DNA of 64,000 nt from Methylobacterium adhaesivum (GCF_022179065.1 NZ_BPQD01000020.1:124001-188000), one strand, 5' to 3'. Counted from the first letter of the stretch, positions 1 through 9,617 are shown. Numbers and translations: made by a program. The notes: generated by a model not told the origin, from the sequence alone.

Positions 1-1098
1 GCTCACGAAGGCATGGGTGATGACATCGGATACCGAGGTACCGGCGCCGTTCTTCGGTCCCGTCAGCATGGCGGAGATGGCGGCGTAGAACGGAAACTGG
101 ATGAGCACGGCGGCGGTGGCAGGCACGGCCCTGCCCACCGATTTAAGGAAGTTCTTCGGCCGCCAATGCAGGAGCAGGCCAAGGGTGAGGAACAGGAAGT
201 TGTAGGTGTTCAGGCTCGAGATCGCGGTGATCCAGGATTGCCGCGCGAATTCCTGCACGAGCCAGCCGACCGCCAGGACGGCGAGGAGCAGGGTGAGGAT
301 CGGCGAATGCTCGAGCCACTCGCTCGGCTGGCTCGGGCGGGAGGTATCGGGCTTCTCGCGCGAGACGTCGACGCCCATGGCCTCGGCGGTCACCGCGTTG
401 GCCGGACCCGGGGCCGACACGTAGGCGATGACGATGGAGATCACGAACAAGATCACGGCGATCAGCATCGACTGCCAGAGGAAGATCGTCTCGCTGAACG
501 GGATCACGCCGGTGATGGCCAGGAGATTCTTCGGCAGGCTCGCGGCATTGGCCTGGAGCTGGGCCGCCGAGGAACTCAGGCCCATGGCCCAGGTGGCTCC
601 GAGGCCGAGATAGGCGGCGGCCCCGGCCGCGCGGTAATCCATCTTGAGATCGGTGCGGCGGGCGAGCGCCCGGGCCAGCAGGCCGCCGAAGATGAGGCTC
701 AGGCCCCAGCTCAGGAACGACGACAGCATGGTCGCCGCCGCCACCATGCCGACGGCCCCGCGCCCGCTCTTCGGAATCGCCGCGAGGCGGTCGATGAGGG
801 CCTGCACCGGCGGCGCCGTGGCCACGACGTAGCCGCCAATGGTCACGAAGGCCATCTGCATGGTGAACGGGATCAGGCTCCAGAACCCGTCACCGAAACT
901 TTTCGCGATGGCCGCCGGCGGAGCGCCGTTGGCCAGCGCCCCGAGCGCCACGATCACCACCGCGATGGCAACGAACACGAACGCGTCGGGAAACCACTTC
1001 TCCGCCCAAGCCGTGAAGCGGATTCCGAGGCGTGACAGGGCGCCCTCCGTAACTGGTTTCCCCGTCGGACCACCGGAGGGGCGGGAGGTGTTGGACAT
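1..1098 (-). CDS. atoE: Short-chain fatty acid transporter, AtoE family (partial, 3' end outside window)
   Basis: Inner-membrane permease predicted to import short-chain fatty acids such as acetoacetate or butyrate. The 366 visible codons are open to the left edge. AtoE proteins are about 440 residues, so roughly the last 75 are missing. Visible landmarks are an N-terminal amphipathic stretch (RFTAWAEKWFPDAFVF), the helix-rich block FGDGFWSLIPFTMQMAF, the re-entrant-like motif LSWGLSLIFGGLLAR, and several further hydrophobic segments. The start is the ATG beginning MSNTSRPSG; no better upstream start was seen. It is transcribed away from the rimP operon. Family assignment rests on remembered AtoE motifs. 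The exact substrate is inferred. Confidence 0.8.
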   Translation of the reverse strand, partial: MSNTSRPSGGPTGKPVTEGALSRLGIRFTAWAEKWFPDAFVFVAIAVVIVALGALANGAPPAAIAKSFGDGFWSLIPFTMQMAFVTIGGYVVATAPPVQALIDRLAAIPKSGRGAVGMVAAATMLSSFLSWGLSLIFGGLLARALARRTDLKMDYRAAGAAAYLGLGATWAMGLSSSAAQLQANAASLPKNLLAITGVIPFSETIFLWQSMLIAVILFVISIVIAYVSAPGPANAVTAEAMGVDVSREKPDTSRPSQPSEWLEHSPILTLLLAVLAVGWLVQEFARQSWITAISSLNTYNFLFLTLGLLLHWRPKNFLKSVGRAVPATAAVLIQFPFYAAISAMLTGPKNGAGTSVSDVITHAFVS

Positions 1099-1183
1099 GG
1101 GCGGGCGTTCCGTGGTCGTCCGAGGGGTGAAGCCGCATCTTGCGCGAACGCCCGTCACGCTCAAGCTCGGCCGCCTGACTCAT

Positions 1184-1193
1184 GAACATGTTC
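1184..1193. promoter_or_regulatory. Palindrome GAACATGTTC upstream of atoE
   Basis: A perfect 10-bp palindrome about 86 bases upstream of the atoE start, flanked by ATGA on the left and TCAT shortly after on the right. Position and symmetry fit an operator, but no regulator gene is adjacent and no known consensus is matched. Confidence 0.2.
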
Positions 1194-1298
1194 GTCATCT
1201 TCCGCCGGCCGGAAGGCGCATTGTTCGCGGTTCCTTCAAGATTTACGGCCAAGGATCGGCTTCGGTGGATCGAGCCCCCCGGGGGCGGACGGGATGTG

Positions 1299-1658
1299 AT
1301 GGCTAAAGCGTCTCAGAAAGTCGATCTCGACCGCCTGACGGGGACGGGCCGCACAACGCGGCCCCTCATGCGCGACCTGTCGACGGCGACCGGCGGGGTG
1401 GCGCCGACCGTGTCGCGGTGGCGGGCGTTCGGAGGCGGACGGGCCTGGCTCATGGCAGTCCTCCTCAACACCGCGCTCTTTCTCGCCGTGGCGTTCAGCG
1501 TCGTGCTGGGCCCTCCCCTCTTCGAATGCCGTCAGCGAGCCGAGGCCGGGTTCTTCATGGGCGACACCTTCTCGAAATGCGTCGGCGAGGGGATGTGGCA
1601 GCGGCTGGAACGGCTCGAGAACCACCTGAGCATGCTGGTGCGCGGCTCCGGCCACTGA
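1299..1658 (+). CDS. Small hypothetical single-pass membrane protein
   Basis: Unrecognised protein of about 119 residues. It has a charged N-terminus, one clear hydrophobic segment (AWLMAVLLNTALFLAVAF), and then a likely periplasmic tail holding two cysteines (FECRQ and SKCVGEGMW) that could form a disulfide. The C-terminus (RLERLENHLSMLV) is helical. The reading frame is open upstream to an ATG at 1182. I prefer MAKASQKVDLD at 1299 because the extra 39 residues are rich in Pro, Arg and Gly and look non-coding. An ATG at 1368 is a third option. It is co-oriented with rimP but separated by a leader holding a terminator. No function can be assigned. Confidence 0.5.
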   Translation: MAKASQKVDLDRLTGTGRTTRPLMRDLSTATGGVAPTVSRWRAFGGGRAWLMAVLLNTALFLAVAFSVVLGPPLFECRQRAEAGFFMGDTFSKCVGEGMWQRLERLENHLSMLVRGSGH

Positions 1659-1751
1659 GACCCACCGGAACGCCGCCTGCCCCGAAGGATACGGGCATCC
1701 TCACGATGGCCGGCTTCGTCGGCTCCAGGAGAACGCCCGAAACGAAAACGC

Positions 1752-1783
1752 TTGAAACGGGATCGCGACGGGACTACCTATAA
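1752..1783 (+). promoter_or_regulatory. Possible promoter of the rimP leader
   Basis: TTGAAA at 1752-1757 and CTATAA at 1778-1783 resemble -35 and -10 boxes, in the right place to drive the rimP leader transcript. The 20-base spacer is longer than optimal, so this is tentative. Confidence 0.3.
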
Positions 1784-1822
1784 CATATCAGTTCTGGTTG
1801 CAGTCTTGAGGCTGCGGTTCGG

Positions 1823-1852
1823 GAGTGGGCCCCACCGGGTCCGCTCTTTTTT
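1823..1852 (+). terminator. Intrinsic terminator in the rimP leader (putative attenuator)
   Basis: GAGTGGGCCC (1823-1832), a CACC loop and GGGTCCGCTC (1837-1846) form a fully paired 10-bp stem with two G-U pairs, followed by six T's and an A. It lies 60 bases upstream of the rimP ATG. A complete terminator just ahead of the first gene of an operon is the signature of leader attenuation. Leader terminators before rimP have been described in bacteria, but I cannot confirm membership of a named RNA family. The region 1659-1912 otherwise contains no gene. Confidence 0.8.
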
Positions 1853-1912
1853 ATTGCCGCAACCCCCCGTGCCGCCGGATCATCTCACGCAAGGCCGGAT
1901 TCCAGGCGCAGC

Positions 1913-2701
1913 ATGGCGGACACTTCCGAAAAACGTCTGATCACCGAGACCGGTGTCGCTGCCCGCGTCGTTCAGGTCATCGAGGCTTCCATCGAAGGCC
2001 TGGGCTTCCAGGTGGTTCGGGTGCGGGTCTCGAGTGCCAACGGCTGCACGGTCCAGATCATGGCCGAACGTCCCGACGGCACCATGTCGGTGGACGATTG
2101 CGAGACCGTAAGCCGGGCGATCTCGCCGCTCCTCGACCTCGACGACCCCATCGGCAAGCCGTACTACCTCGAGATCTCCTCGCCCGGCATCGATCGCCCC
2201 CTGGTGCGGGCCGTCGATTTCGAACGCTGGGCCGGCTACGAGGCCAAGATCGAACTCGCGGTGCCGCTGGATGGGCGCAAGCGCTTTCGCGGCATCATCC
2301 GTACGCCCAATCCCGACGGGCTCACGGTGCCCATCGACCTGCCCGACGTGAAGGAGGGCCTGCCGAGCCGCATCGACCTGCCGTTGCGCGATCTCGGCGA
2401 CGCCTATCTCGTGCTCACGGACGACCTCGTGCGTGAATCCCTGCGTCGGGGCGGCGGTCCGCCGCCGATGCTGGACGGCGAGGACGAGGACGAGGATGGC
2501 GAAGAGGACGGCCCCGAGACCGAGGCCGCCCCCGCCCCGTTGAAGAAGAAGATTTCCCGGCCCCTGAAGCCGAAGGCCTCGCAGAAGCCGAAGCCGGTGA
2601 AGGTCGAGACCGAGGAAAGCCTCGCTATCAAGGCCCAGAACAAGGCCAAGCCCGTTCGCACCAAGGCCGTGCGGGTCAAGGACGACGGCAAGCTCCACTG
2701 A
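1913..2701 (+). CDS. rimP: Ribosome maturation factor RimP
   Basis: Cytoplasmic factor needed for 30S subunit maturation. The N-terminal domain carries the RimP core ([41 protein letters not shown]), followed by the Sm-like C-terminal domain to about residue 185. Typical RimP is 150-200 residues. This one has a low-complexity tail of about 75 residues: first acidic ([13 protein letters not shown]), then Lys/Pro-rich ([15 protein letters not shown]). Such tails are seen in rhizobial and methylobacterial homologues and may contact RNA, but that is inference. The start MADTSEKRL follows the leader terminator. It is the first gene of the rimP-nusA-ylxR-infB operon. Confidence 0.95.
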   Translation: MADTSEKRLITETGVAARVVQVIEASIEGLGFQVVRVRVSSANGCTVQIMAERPDGTMSVDDCETVSRAISPLLDLDDPIGKPYYLEISSPGIDRPLVRAVDFERWAGYEAKIELAVPLDGRKRFRGIIRTPNPDGLTVPIDLPDVKEGLPSRIDLPLRDLGDAYLVLTDDLVRESLRRGGGPPPMLDGEDEDEDGEEDGPETEAAPAPLKKKISRPLKPKASQKPKPVKVETEESLAIKAQNKAKPVRTKAVRVKDDGKLH

Positions 2702-2718
2702 GTGAAGCCGCTTCAAGC

Positions 2719-2808
2719 ATCGTTCCGAAAGGTGGCCTCCGGCTTTCGGGACGATGGGAAGACAAGCATTCCAGGGCATCGAACCGGAGGCTCCATCCCC
2801 GTTCCGGT
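2719..2808 (+). repeat. REP-like palindrome and nested hairpins between rimP and nusA
   Basis: ATCGTTCCGAAAG (2719-2731) pairs with CTTTCGGGACGAT (2743-2755) as a 13-bp stem with one wobble. The loop holds GCCTCCGG (2735-2742), complementary to CCGGAGGC at 2784-2791, so a kissing or alternative fold is possible. ACCGGA (2783-2788) can instead pair with TCCGGT (2803-2808). No T-tract follows, so this is not a simple terminator. From memory, intergenic palindromes with CCGAAA/TTTCGG arms are dispersed in Rhizobiales genomes. I saw no second copy here. Confidence 0.55.
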
Positions 2809-2934
2809 GCCAGACCAATCCACGGTGTCGGACCCTCCGTTATCCAGTCCGATGCCCGCCAGACGCCCCGATCGCCATCGGCAAGCCGACGCGATCGCGA
2901 AACGATCTTACGACGAAGAGAAGGACGAAAACCG

Positions 2935-4551
2935 ATGGCCGTCGTCAGCGCCAACAGGCTCGAACTCCTGCAGATCGCCGAAGCAGTCGCGCGCGAGAAG
3001 GTGATCGACCGCTCCATCGTCATCGACGCCATGGAGGAGGCCATCGCCAAGGCCGCCCGCTCCCGCTACGGCGCCGAGACCGACGTGCATGCCGAGATCG
3101 ATCCGAAGACCGGGGCGCTGCGCCTCTCGCGCCACCTCGTGGTGGTGGACGAGGTGGAGAACGACGCCCGCGAGGTCACCCTCGATCAGGCGCGCCGCTA
3201 CAACCCCGGCGCCCTCGTGGGCGACGTGATCTCCGACACCCTGCCGCCCTTCGATTTCGGCCGCGTCGCCGCCCAGTCGGCCAAGCAGGTCATCGTTCAG
3301 AAGGTGCGCGACGCCGAGCGCGACCGCCAGTTCGACGAGTACAAGGACCGGATCGGCGAGATCGTGAACGGTCTCGTCAAGCGCGTCGAGTACGGCAACG
3401 TCATCGTCGATCTCGGCCGCGGCGAGGGCATCGTGCGCCGTGACGAGATGATCCCGCGCGAAACCTTCCGTCCGGGCGACCGCATCCGCTCCTACCTGTT
3501 CGACGTGCGTCGCGAGGTCCGTGGACCACAGATCTTCCTCAGCCGCTCGCATCCGCAATTCATGGCGAAGCTATTCGGCCAGGAAGTGCCGGAGATCTAC
3601 GACGGCATCGTCGAGGTGAAAGCGGTCGCCCGCGATCCGGGCTCGCGTGCCAAGATCGCCGTGATTTCCCGTGACGGCTCCATCGATCCGGTCGGCGCCT
3701 GCGTCGGTATGCGCGGTTCGCGCGTCCAGGCCGTCGTCGGTGAGTTGCAGGGCGAGAAGATCGACATCATCCCGTGGTCCGAGGACCAGGCGACCTTCAT
3801 CGTGAACGCGCTCCAGCCGGCGGAAGTCGTGAAGGTGGTGCTCGACGAGGAGGCCGACCGCATCGAGGTGGTAGTCCCCGACGACCAGCTCTCGCTCGCC
3901 ATCGGGCGGCGCGGCCAGAACGTGCGCCTCGCCTCCCAGCTCACGGGCTGGGACATCGACATCCTGACGGAGGCCGAGGAATCCGAGCGCCGCCAAAAGG
4001 AGTTCGCCGAGCGCACGGCGATCTTCATGGAAGCCCTCGACGTGGACGAGACCGTGGGCCAGCTCCTCGCGGCGGAAGGCTTCCGCAACGTCGAGGAGAT
4101 CGCCTATGTGGAACCCGGCGAACTCGCCAACATCCAGGGCCTCGACGAAGAGAGCGGCACGGAGATCCAGGCGCGGGCCCAGGACCATCTCGCCCGCGTC
4201 GAATCGGAGTTCGATGCCAAGCGACAGGAACTCGGAGTTCAGGACGAGCTGCGTGAGATCGACGGCATCACCACGCCGATGCTCGTGGCGCTCGGCGAGA
4301 ACGACGTGAAGACCATCGAGGATCTGGCCGGCTGCGCCACGGACGATCTCGTCGGCTACACCGAGGGCCGTGGCCCCGAGGCCACCCGTCACGCCGGGTA
4401 CCTCGACGGTTTCGAGGTCTCCCGCGCCGAGGCCGAAGCCATGGTCATGGCGGCCCGCCTCCATGCCGGCTGGATCGAAGCCCCGGCCGAAACCGCCGAG
4501 GGCGACGGCGAGGCCGAGGCCGAGGCGAGCGATACGCCCGCCTCAGCCTGA
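2935..4551 (+). CDS. nusA: Transcription termination/antitermination factor NusA
   Basis: Binds RNA polymerase and nascent RNA to modulate pausing, termination and antitermination. At 538 residues it has the full architecture: N-terminal polymerase-binding domain (1-125), S1 domain (about 135-200, [19 protein letters not shown]), KH1 ([20 protein letters not shown]), KH2 ([18 protein letters not shown]), and two C-terminal acidic helix-hairpin-helix repeats (about 365-515), as in proteobacterial NusA proteins that have the extra acidic repeats. It ends in an Ala/Glu-rich tail. The ATG lies 233 bases after rimP, beyond the hairpin element described separately. It belongs to the rimP operon by synteny and orientation. 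Confidence 0.97.
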   Translation: MAVVSANRLELLQIAEAVAREKVIDRSIVIDAMEEAIAKAARSRYGAETDVHAEIDPKTGALRLSRHLVVVDEVENDAREVTLDQARRYNPGALVGDVISDTLPPFDFGRVAAQSAKQVIVQKVRDAERDRQFDEYKDRIGEIVNGLVKRVEYGNVIVDLGRGEGIVRRDEMIPRETFRPGDRIRSYLFDVRREVRGPQIFLSRSHPQFMAKLFGQEVPEIYDGIVEVKAVARDPGSRAKIAVISRDGSIDPVGACVGMRGSRVQAVVGELQGEKIDIIPWSEDQATFIVNALQPAEVVKVVLDEEADRIEVVVPDDQLSLAIGRRGQNVRLASQLTGWDIDILTEAEESERRQKEFAERTAIFMEALDVDETVGQLLAAEGFRNVEEIAYVEPGELANIQGLDEESGTEIQARAQDHLARVESEFDAKRQELGVQDELREIDGITTPMLVALGENDVKTIEDLAGCATDDLVGYTEGRGPEATRHAGYLDGFEVSRAEAEAMVMAARLHAGWIEAPAETAEGDGEAEAEASDTPASA

Positions 4552-4569
4552 GATCGACAAGCTCGCGAC

Positions 4570-4601
4570 ATGGAGGGACCGGACACGCTCCGTCCCTCCA
4601 T
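4570..4601 (+). other. Perfect 10-bp hairpin between nusA and ylxR
   Basis: ATGGAGGGAC (4570-4579) and GTCCCTCCAT (4592-4601) are exact reverse complements around a 12-base loop, starting 19 bases after the nusA stop. GGTTCC follows rather than a T-tract, so it is more likely an mRNA processing or stability element than a terminator. It sequesters the two upstream ATGs in the ylxR frame. Confidence 0.55.
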
Positions 4602-4635
4602 GGTTCCACGAAATCCCGCCGTTCCTCAGGATGCC

Positions 4636-5454
4636 ATGGGCCCGATTCCCGAAAGCCCGGCGGCCGACGCGCCGGACACGGACTTGAGCGACGCCCTCGA
4701 TGCCGGGCTCGGCCGTGGACGCCAGGGCGCGGAGCGGACCTGCCTCGTCACCCGTGCCAAGCGCGCCCCGAAGGATCTCATCCGCTTCGTGCTCGCGCCC
4801 GACGGCACGGTGGTGGCCGACCTGCATGCCCGCCTGCCCGGACGCGGCGCCTGGCTGACGCCGACGCGGGCCGTGGTGGCCGAAGCCCTGAAGAAACGGG
4901 CTTTCCAACGCGCCTTCAAGACGAAGGACGCCGCCGCTCCGGCCGACCTCGCGGACCGGATCGCCACCGGCCTCAGGGCCGACCTGCGCCAGTCGCTCTC
5001 GCTCGCCAACAAGGCGGGCTGCGTCGTGGCGGGGTTCGCGAAGGTCGAGGCCGCCATCGGCGACAAGGCCGGCGTCGCGGCGGTGATCCAGGCCCATGAC
5101 GGCAGCGCCGACGGCCGCCGGAAGATCGCGGCGGCATTGCACCGGCGCCATGGCGATGCCATATCACGCATTCCTGTTATCGATAGCCTGTCCAATGAAG
5201 AATTGGGCGTGGCCTTGGGCAGGGATCATGTGATACATGCGGCTCTCGTCGCAGGAGTCGGAAGTTCCGGCTGCCTTGCGCGTTGGCGTCGGCTCCGCTC
5301 CTTCGAAGGTTTGGCGACGACGGCCGAGGAGGCCGGTTCGGTCCGTCATGGACAAGCCGCTTCCGATCTGCACGACGACGAAGTGACGGATTTGCCCGGC
5401 GCACAGCGGTCTGCCGGTTCACGGGACGATGGAAACCCTCAGGGTTTGGACTGA
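4636..5454 (+). CDS. ylxR: YlxR/DUF448 RNA-binding protein with L7Ae-like C-terminal domain
   Basis: Two-domain nucleic-acid-binding protein typical of the nusA-infB interval in alphaproteobacteria. The N-terminal YlxR domain shows RTCLVTRAKRAPKDLIRFVL and the conserved LPGRGAWLTPT. The C-terminal half (RQSLSLANKAGCVVAGFAKVE onward) resembles the ribosomal L7Ae/L30e fold. YlxR has been linked to RNase P modulation in Bacillus; its role here is inferred. I chose the ATG of MGPIPESPAAD, preceded by AGGA. Starts at 4570 and 4600 fall inside a perfect hairpin and lack a Shine-Dalgarno sequence. The last 70 residues are low-complexity. The stop codon abuts the infB start with no gap, suggesting coupled translation. 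Confidence 0.85.
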   Translation: MGPIPESPAADAPDTDLSDALDAGLGRGRQGAERTCLVTRAKRAPKDLIRFVLAPDGTVVADLHARLPGRGAWLTPTRAVVAEALKKRAFQRAFKTKDAAAPADLADRIATGLRADLRQSLSLANKAGCVVAGFAKVEAAIGDKAGVAAVIQAHDGSADGRRKIAAALHRRHGDAISRIPVIDSLSNEELGVALGRDHVIHAALVAGVGSSGCLARWRRLRSFEGLATTAEEAGSVRHGQAASDLHDDEVTDLPGAQRSAGSRDDGNPQGLD

Positions 5455-8385
5455 ATGAGCGATACGAACAATCCGGGCGACAAGACGCAGGCGAGACCCC
5501 CTTCGAAGCCGCTGTCCTTGAAGCGCCCGATCGAGCAGGGAACGGTGCGTCAGAGCTTCTCCCATGGCCGCACCAAGCAGGTCGTGGTCGAGACGGTGAA
5601 GCGTCGTGTCATCGGCGCGGCACCGGCCGCACCCGCGCGCGAGACGACACCCGTCGCTCCGGCGACGCGCGTGGCGCCGCCTCCCCCACCCGCAGCTCCC
5701 CGGCAGGCCCAGCGCTCGGCATCGGGCGTCGTCCTGCGCACGCTGAGCGAGCAGGAGAGCAACGCCCGCGCGGCCGCCCTCGCCGACGCCAAGCGTCGTG
5801 AGGCCGAAGCCAAGCAGCGCGCCGAAGCCGAGGCTGCCGCCGAGCGGGAGCGCTTGGCAGCCGAGCAGCGGGAGCGCGAAGCCGCCGAAGCGCGCAAGCG
5901 CGAGGAGGAAGCGCGCCGCCGCCAGGAAGAGGAAGCGCGCCTTGCCGCCGCCGAGGAAGCGCGTCGCGCTGCCGAGGAGGCCGCTAAGGAAGCCGCGAAG
6001 GCCGCCAGCGCCGAGGCGACGCCCGCGCCGGCTCCCACCGTTTCCAAGACGGCACCGATGCCGGCCGCGCCCACCATCGTGCGCACGCCACCGGCTCCGC
6101 CCCGTGCACCCGCGGCCACCCCGGCTCCAGCCGCCGCGGCCCCGGCCCCCGCACGTCCGTCTCCCGCTCCGGCGGCTCCGGCTGCGCGTCCGCCCCTGAC
6201 GGCCCGACCGGCTTCGTCCGAGCCGCGCAAGACCATCACGGCCGACGTGCGCAAGCCGCGTGACCTGAACTTCATGGCCCGTCCGGCTCCGGCCCCCGAG
6301 CCCGAGCCGACCGCGCCGACGGCGGCCACCACCGCACGTCCGGCCGGTGCCGCCACCACGGCCCGGACCCCGGGCCGTCCGCAGGCCGCCGAGGAGGAGA
6401 ACGAGCAGAAGCGCGTGATCCGCCGCCCCGGCATGCCGCTCAAGATCATCACGCCGCCCAAGACCCCGAAGCAGCCGGGCGGCGACCGCAATCGTGGACG
6501 CCTTACCATTGCCACGGCGACCTCGGGCGAGGATGAGCGCACGCGCTCCGTCGCGTCGTTCCGTCGCCGTCAGCAGCGCATGAGCGGCAACCGTCACGTC
6601 GAGCAGAAAGAGAAGCTCTCGCGCGAGGTGACGATCCCCGAGACGATCACCATCCAGGAACTCGCCAACCGCATGTCGGAGCGGGCCGTGGACGTGATCC
6701 GCCTGCTGATGAAACAGGGCCAGATCCACAAGATCACCGACGTAATCGACTCGGATTCGGCGCAGCTCATCGCCGAGGAACTCGGTCACACCGTGCGCCG
6801 CGTCGCGGAGTCGGACGTCGAGGAAGGCCTGTTCAGCGACGAGCCGGAGCTGGAGGAGGATCTCGATCCCCGTCCGCCCGTCGTCACGATCATGGGCCAC
6901 GTCGACCACGGCAAGACCTCGCTGCTCGACGCCATCCGCAAGACCACCGTGGTCTCGGGCGAGGCCGGCGGCATCACCCAGCATATCGGCGCCTATCAGG
7001 TCGCGGCCCCGTCCGGCGACATGGTCACCTTCATCGACACCCCCGGCCACGCGGCCTTCACCTCCATGCGCGCCCGCGGCGCCAAGGTGACGGACATCGT
7101 GGTGCTCGTGGTGGCGGCCGATGACGGCGTCATGCCCCAGACGGTGGAGGCGATCTCCCACGCCAAGGCGGCGGGCGTGCCCCTCATCTTGGCGATCAAC
7201 AAGATCGACAAGCCCGAGGCGAACCCGCAGCGGGTCCGCACCGAGCTTCTGCAGCACGACATCCAGGTCGAATCCATGGGCGGTGAGACCCTGGAATTCG
7301 AGGTCTCGGCCAAGACTGGCGACGGTCTGCCCGAACTCCTCGAGGGTCTGCAACTGCAGGCCGAGATCATGAACCTGCGCGCCAACGAGACGCGCGACGG
7401 CGAAGGCACGGTCATCGAGGCCAAGCTCGATCGCGGTCGTGGCCCCGTGGCCACGGTCCTTGTGCAGCGCGGCACCCTGTTCACCGGCGACATCGTCGTG
7501 GCCGGCGCCGAGTGGGGTCGCGTGCGCGCCCTCATCGACGACAAGGGCGAGAACGTGCCCTACGCCGGTCCTTCGGTCCCGGTGGAGGTGCTCGGCTTCA
7601 ACGGTACGCCGGATGCGGGCGACCGCGTCGTGGTGGTGCCGAACGAGGCCCGTGCCCGCGAGGTCACCGAGTACCGCGCCCGCCAGAAGCGCGAGCGCAT
7701 CGCGGCCCGGACGGGCGGTGCCAACCGTTCGCTCGTCGACATGATGCGCGACCTCAAGGAAGGCGCCGGCCGCAAGGAACTGGCCCTTGTGGTCAAGGGC
7801 GACGTGCAGGGTTCGGTGGAAGCCATCACGGGCGCCTTGGAGAAGCTCGGCAACGACGAGGTGTCGGCGCGCATCCTGCTTTCGGGCGTGGGTGGCATCA
7901 CCGAATCGGACATCACCCTGGCGGAGGCCTCGAAGGCCGTCGTCATCGGCTTCAACGTGCGAGCCCATAAGGAAGCGCGCGAGTCGGCCGAGCGGAACGG
8001 TGTCGAGATCCGCTACTACAACATCATCTACGACCTCGTGGACGACATCAAAGCAACCCTCTCGGGCATGCTGCCGCCGACGCTCCGCGAGGAGCGCCTG
8101 GGCGAAGCCCAGATCATCCAGATCTTCGACGTGTCGAAGGTCGGCAAGATCGCCGGTTGCCGCGTCACCGACGGCGTGGTCCAGCGTGGCGCCCACGTTC
8201 GCCTCATCCGCGACAGCGTGGTGATCCACGAGGGCAAGCTGTCCCAGCTCAAGCGCCTCAAGGACGACGCCAAGGAGGTCATCTCCGGCTACGAGTGCGG
8301 TATGTCCTTCGAAAACTTTCAGGACATGCGCGCCGGCGACACCATCGAGTGCTATCGCGTCGAGGAAATCCGCCGGACCCTGTAA
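5455..8385 (+). CDS. infB: Translation initiation factor IF-2
   Basis: GTPase that brings fMet-tRNA to the 30S subunit and promotes subunit joining. It is 976 residues long, as usual for alphaproteobacteria. Residues about 60-330 form an Ala/Pro/Glu/Arg-rich linker containing a predicted coiled coil ([20 protein letters not shown]). A second IF2_N domain follows ([18 protein letters not shown]). G-domain motifs are GHVDHGKT (near residue 480), DTPGH and NKID. The C-terminal IF2-specific domains include [17 protein letters not shown]. The ATG immediately follows the ylxR stop. A strong terminator 29 bases after the stop ends the transcription unit. Confidence 0.98.
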   Translation: MSDTNNPGDKTQARPPSKPLSLKRPIEQGTVRQSFSHGRTKQVVVETVKRRVIGAAPAAPARETTPVAPATRVAPPPPPAAPRQAQRSASGVVLRTLSEQESNARAAALADAKRREAEAKQRAEAEAAAERERLAAEQREREAAEARKREEEARRRQEEEARLAAAEEARRAAEEAAKEAAKAASAEATPAPAPTVSKTAPMPAAPTIVRTPPAPPRAPAATPAPAAAAPAPARPSPAPAAPAARPPLTARPASSEPRKTITADVRKPRDLNFMARPAPAPEPEPTAPTAATTARPAGAATTARTPGRPQAAEEENEQKRVIRRPGMPLKIITPPKTPKQPGGDRNRGRLTIATATSGEDERTRSVASFRRRQQRMSGNRHVEQKEKLSREVTIPETITIQELANRMSERAVDVIRLLMKQGQIHKITDVIDSDSAQLIAEELGHTVRRVAESDVEEGLFSDEPELEEDLDPRPPVVTIMGHVDHGKTSLLDAIRKTTVVSGEAGGITQHIGAYQVAAPSGDMVTFIDTPGHAAFTSMRARGAKVTDIVVLVVAADDGVMPQTVEAISHAKAAGVPLILAINKIDKPEANPQRVRTELLQHDIQVESMGGETLEFEVSAKTGDGLPELLEGLQLQAEIMNLRANETRDGEGTVIEAKLDRGRGPVATVLVQRGTLFTGDIVVAGAEWGRVRALIDDKGENVPYAGPSVPVEVLGFNGTPDAGDRVVVVPNEARAREVTEYRARQKRERIAARTGGANRSLVDMMRDLKEGAGRKELALVVKGDVQGSVEAITGALEKLGNDEVSARILLSGVGGITESDITLAEASKAVVIGFNVRAHKEARESAERNGVEIRYYNIIYDLVDDIKATLSGMLPPTLREERLGEAQIIQIFDVSKVGKIAGCRVTDGVVQRGAHVRLIRDSVVIHEGKLSQLKRLKDDAKEVISGYECGMSFENFQDMRAGDTIECYRVEEIRRTL

Positions 8386-8413
8386 CGGGGCGGTTCCATT
8401 CCGGACGACCGAA

Positions 8414-8443
8414 GGGCCGCAGCCTCGCGCTGCGGCCCTTTTT
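8414..8443 (+). terminator. Intrinsic terminator of the rimP-infB operon
   Basis: GGGCCGCAGC and GCTGCGGCCC form a perfect 10-bp stem around a CTCGC loop, followed directly by TTTTT. It begins 29 bases after the infB stop and separates infB from the next gene. Confidence 0.92.
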
Positions 8444-8570
8444 CGTTTGCCGGCGAGTTAAGCCTAAGAAAAAGTTTAACCGATCACGCCGTCACCCGGC
8501 CCGGACGAACCCCCGGCCGTCCATTATGGTGCGGGGCAACGAACCGATCTCGGGTTCGGCGGAGCCATCG

Positions 8571-9446
8571 ATGCTGAAATCCTACGCCTTGCGACGGGCG
8601 CTGACGGACGGAAAATATCGCAAGATCTTCGTCGAACGCCTGACGGAACCGCTCCATCTCAACATCCTGTCGGCCGGTGTCGCCCTGTTCGGCAGCTATC
8701 CGGCCAAGGTCGCCTTCGACCTCGTGGTGCGTCAGCAATACGCCTACCCGATCCTATTCGCCGCCCAGGCCGCGAAGAAGCTCGGCCTCCAGCGCATTGC
8801 GGTGCTCGAGTTCGGCGTCGCGACGGGTGCCGGCCTGCTCAACATGTGCGAACTCGCCGCGCGCACGGAAGCCGCCACGGGCGTGCTCATCGATGTCGTC
8901 GGCTTCGATACGGGTTCCGGCATGCCCCCGGCCGTGGACCATCGCGACCTGCCCGAGTACTTTCAGGAGGGCGATTATCCGATGGATTTCGAGGCCCTGC
9001 GCCGCGCCCTGCCGGCGCGCTGCCGCCTCATCCTCGGCGATGTCGCCGAGACGATTCCGGGCTACCTCGCGAGCGTCCGCCCCGACGCGCCCATCGGCTT
9101 CGTCTCGGTGGACGTGGACTACTACTCCTCCACGGTGCGGACCCTGCCGGTGCTCGACGGCGCCGCCGAGCAGTACCTGCCCATCGTACCCGTCTACCTC
9201 GACGATGTCGGCATGGACGGCTGCAACCCGTGGAACGGCGAACTCCTCGCCGTGGCCGAGTTCAACGCCGGGCATCCGCTCCGCAAGATCGCGCCGTTCA
9301 ACCTGCTGCGCTCGAAGCGCATCTTCAAGAACGCCCAGTGGATCGACCGGATGTACGCCGCGCATATTCACGATCACCCGGCCCGGACCCCCGCGACGGC
9401 GAAACGTGCGCAACAGGCCTATATCCGGAACGAGTATTTGGGTTAG
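8571..9446 (+). CDS. Putative class I SAM-dependent methyltransferase-like protein (TylF-like)
   Basis: Uncharacterised 291-residue protein lying between infB and rbfA. AVLEFGVATGAGLLNM resembles the glycine-rich SAM-binding motif I of TylF/macrocin-O-methyltransferase-type enzymes. VVGFDTGSGMP would be motif II, and FVSVDVDYYSSTVRTL and VYLDDVGMDG could hold the metal-binding acidic residues of that family. These are weak resemblances, so the reaction is inferred and no substrate is proposed. The start MLKSYALRR is preceded by GGCGGAG. An in-frame ATG at 8526 is the alternative. It lies after the infB terminator, so it probably has its own promoter in the AT-richer stretch around 8455-8480. 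Confidence 0.5.
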   Translation: MLKSYALRRALTDGKYRKIFVERLTEPLHLNILSAGVALFGSYPAKVAFDLVVRQQYAYPILFAAQAAKKLGLQRIAVLEFGVATGAGLLNMCELAARTEAATGVLIDVVGFDTGSGMPPAVDHRDLPEYFQEGDYPMDFEALRRALPARCRLILGDVAETIPGYLASVRPDAPIGFVSVDVDYYSSTVRTLPVLDGAAEQYLPIVPVYLDDVGMDGCNPWNGELLAVAEFNAGHPLRKIAPFNLLRSKRIFKNAQWIDRMYAAHIHDHPARTPATAKRAQQAYIRNEYLG

Positions 9447-9617
9447 AAGGGACGCCTTCGACATCCGCTTCGGTCCAGCCAGCCTCCGTTTCCCTGCGGC
9501 GGCGGATCGATGCTCCGTTTCAGCGACGTCCGGCTGGCGGCCTTTCTTCGATGCTCCTCCGTGGAGCGGCGGGGACGGCCGCCATCGGCCGTTTCGACCA
9601 GACGATCAGAACCGCCC

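Noticed and set aside
13-1035. 340-codon plus-strand frame at the left edge
   Set aside because: Shadow of the minus-strand AtoE gene, whose transmembrane segments are clear.
5419-8229. 936-codon open frame antisense to infB
   Set aside because: It runs opposite to the IF-2 motifs, has Gly/Arg/His-biased composition and is a shadow caused by high GC at third positions.
8457-8483. Second CtrA-like site (GTTAAG ... GTTTAAC)
   Set aside because: The two TTAA words are 14 bases apart instead of 7.
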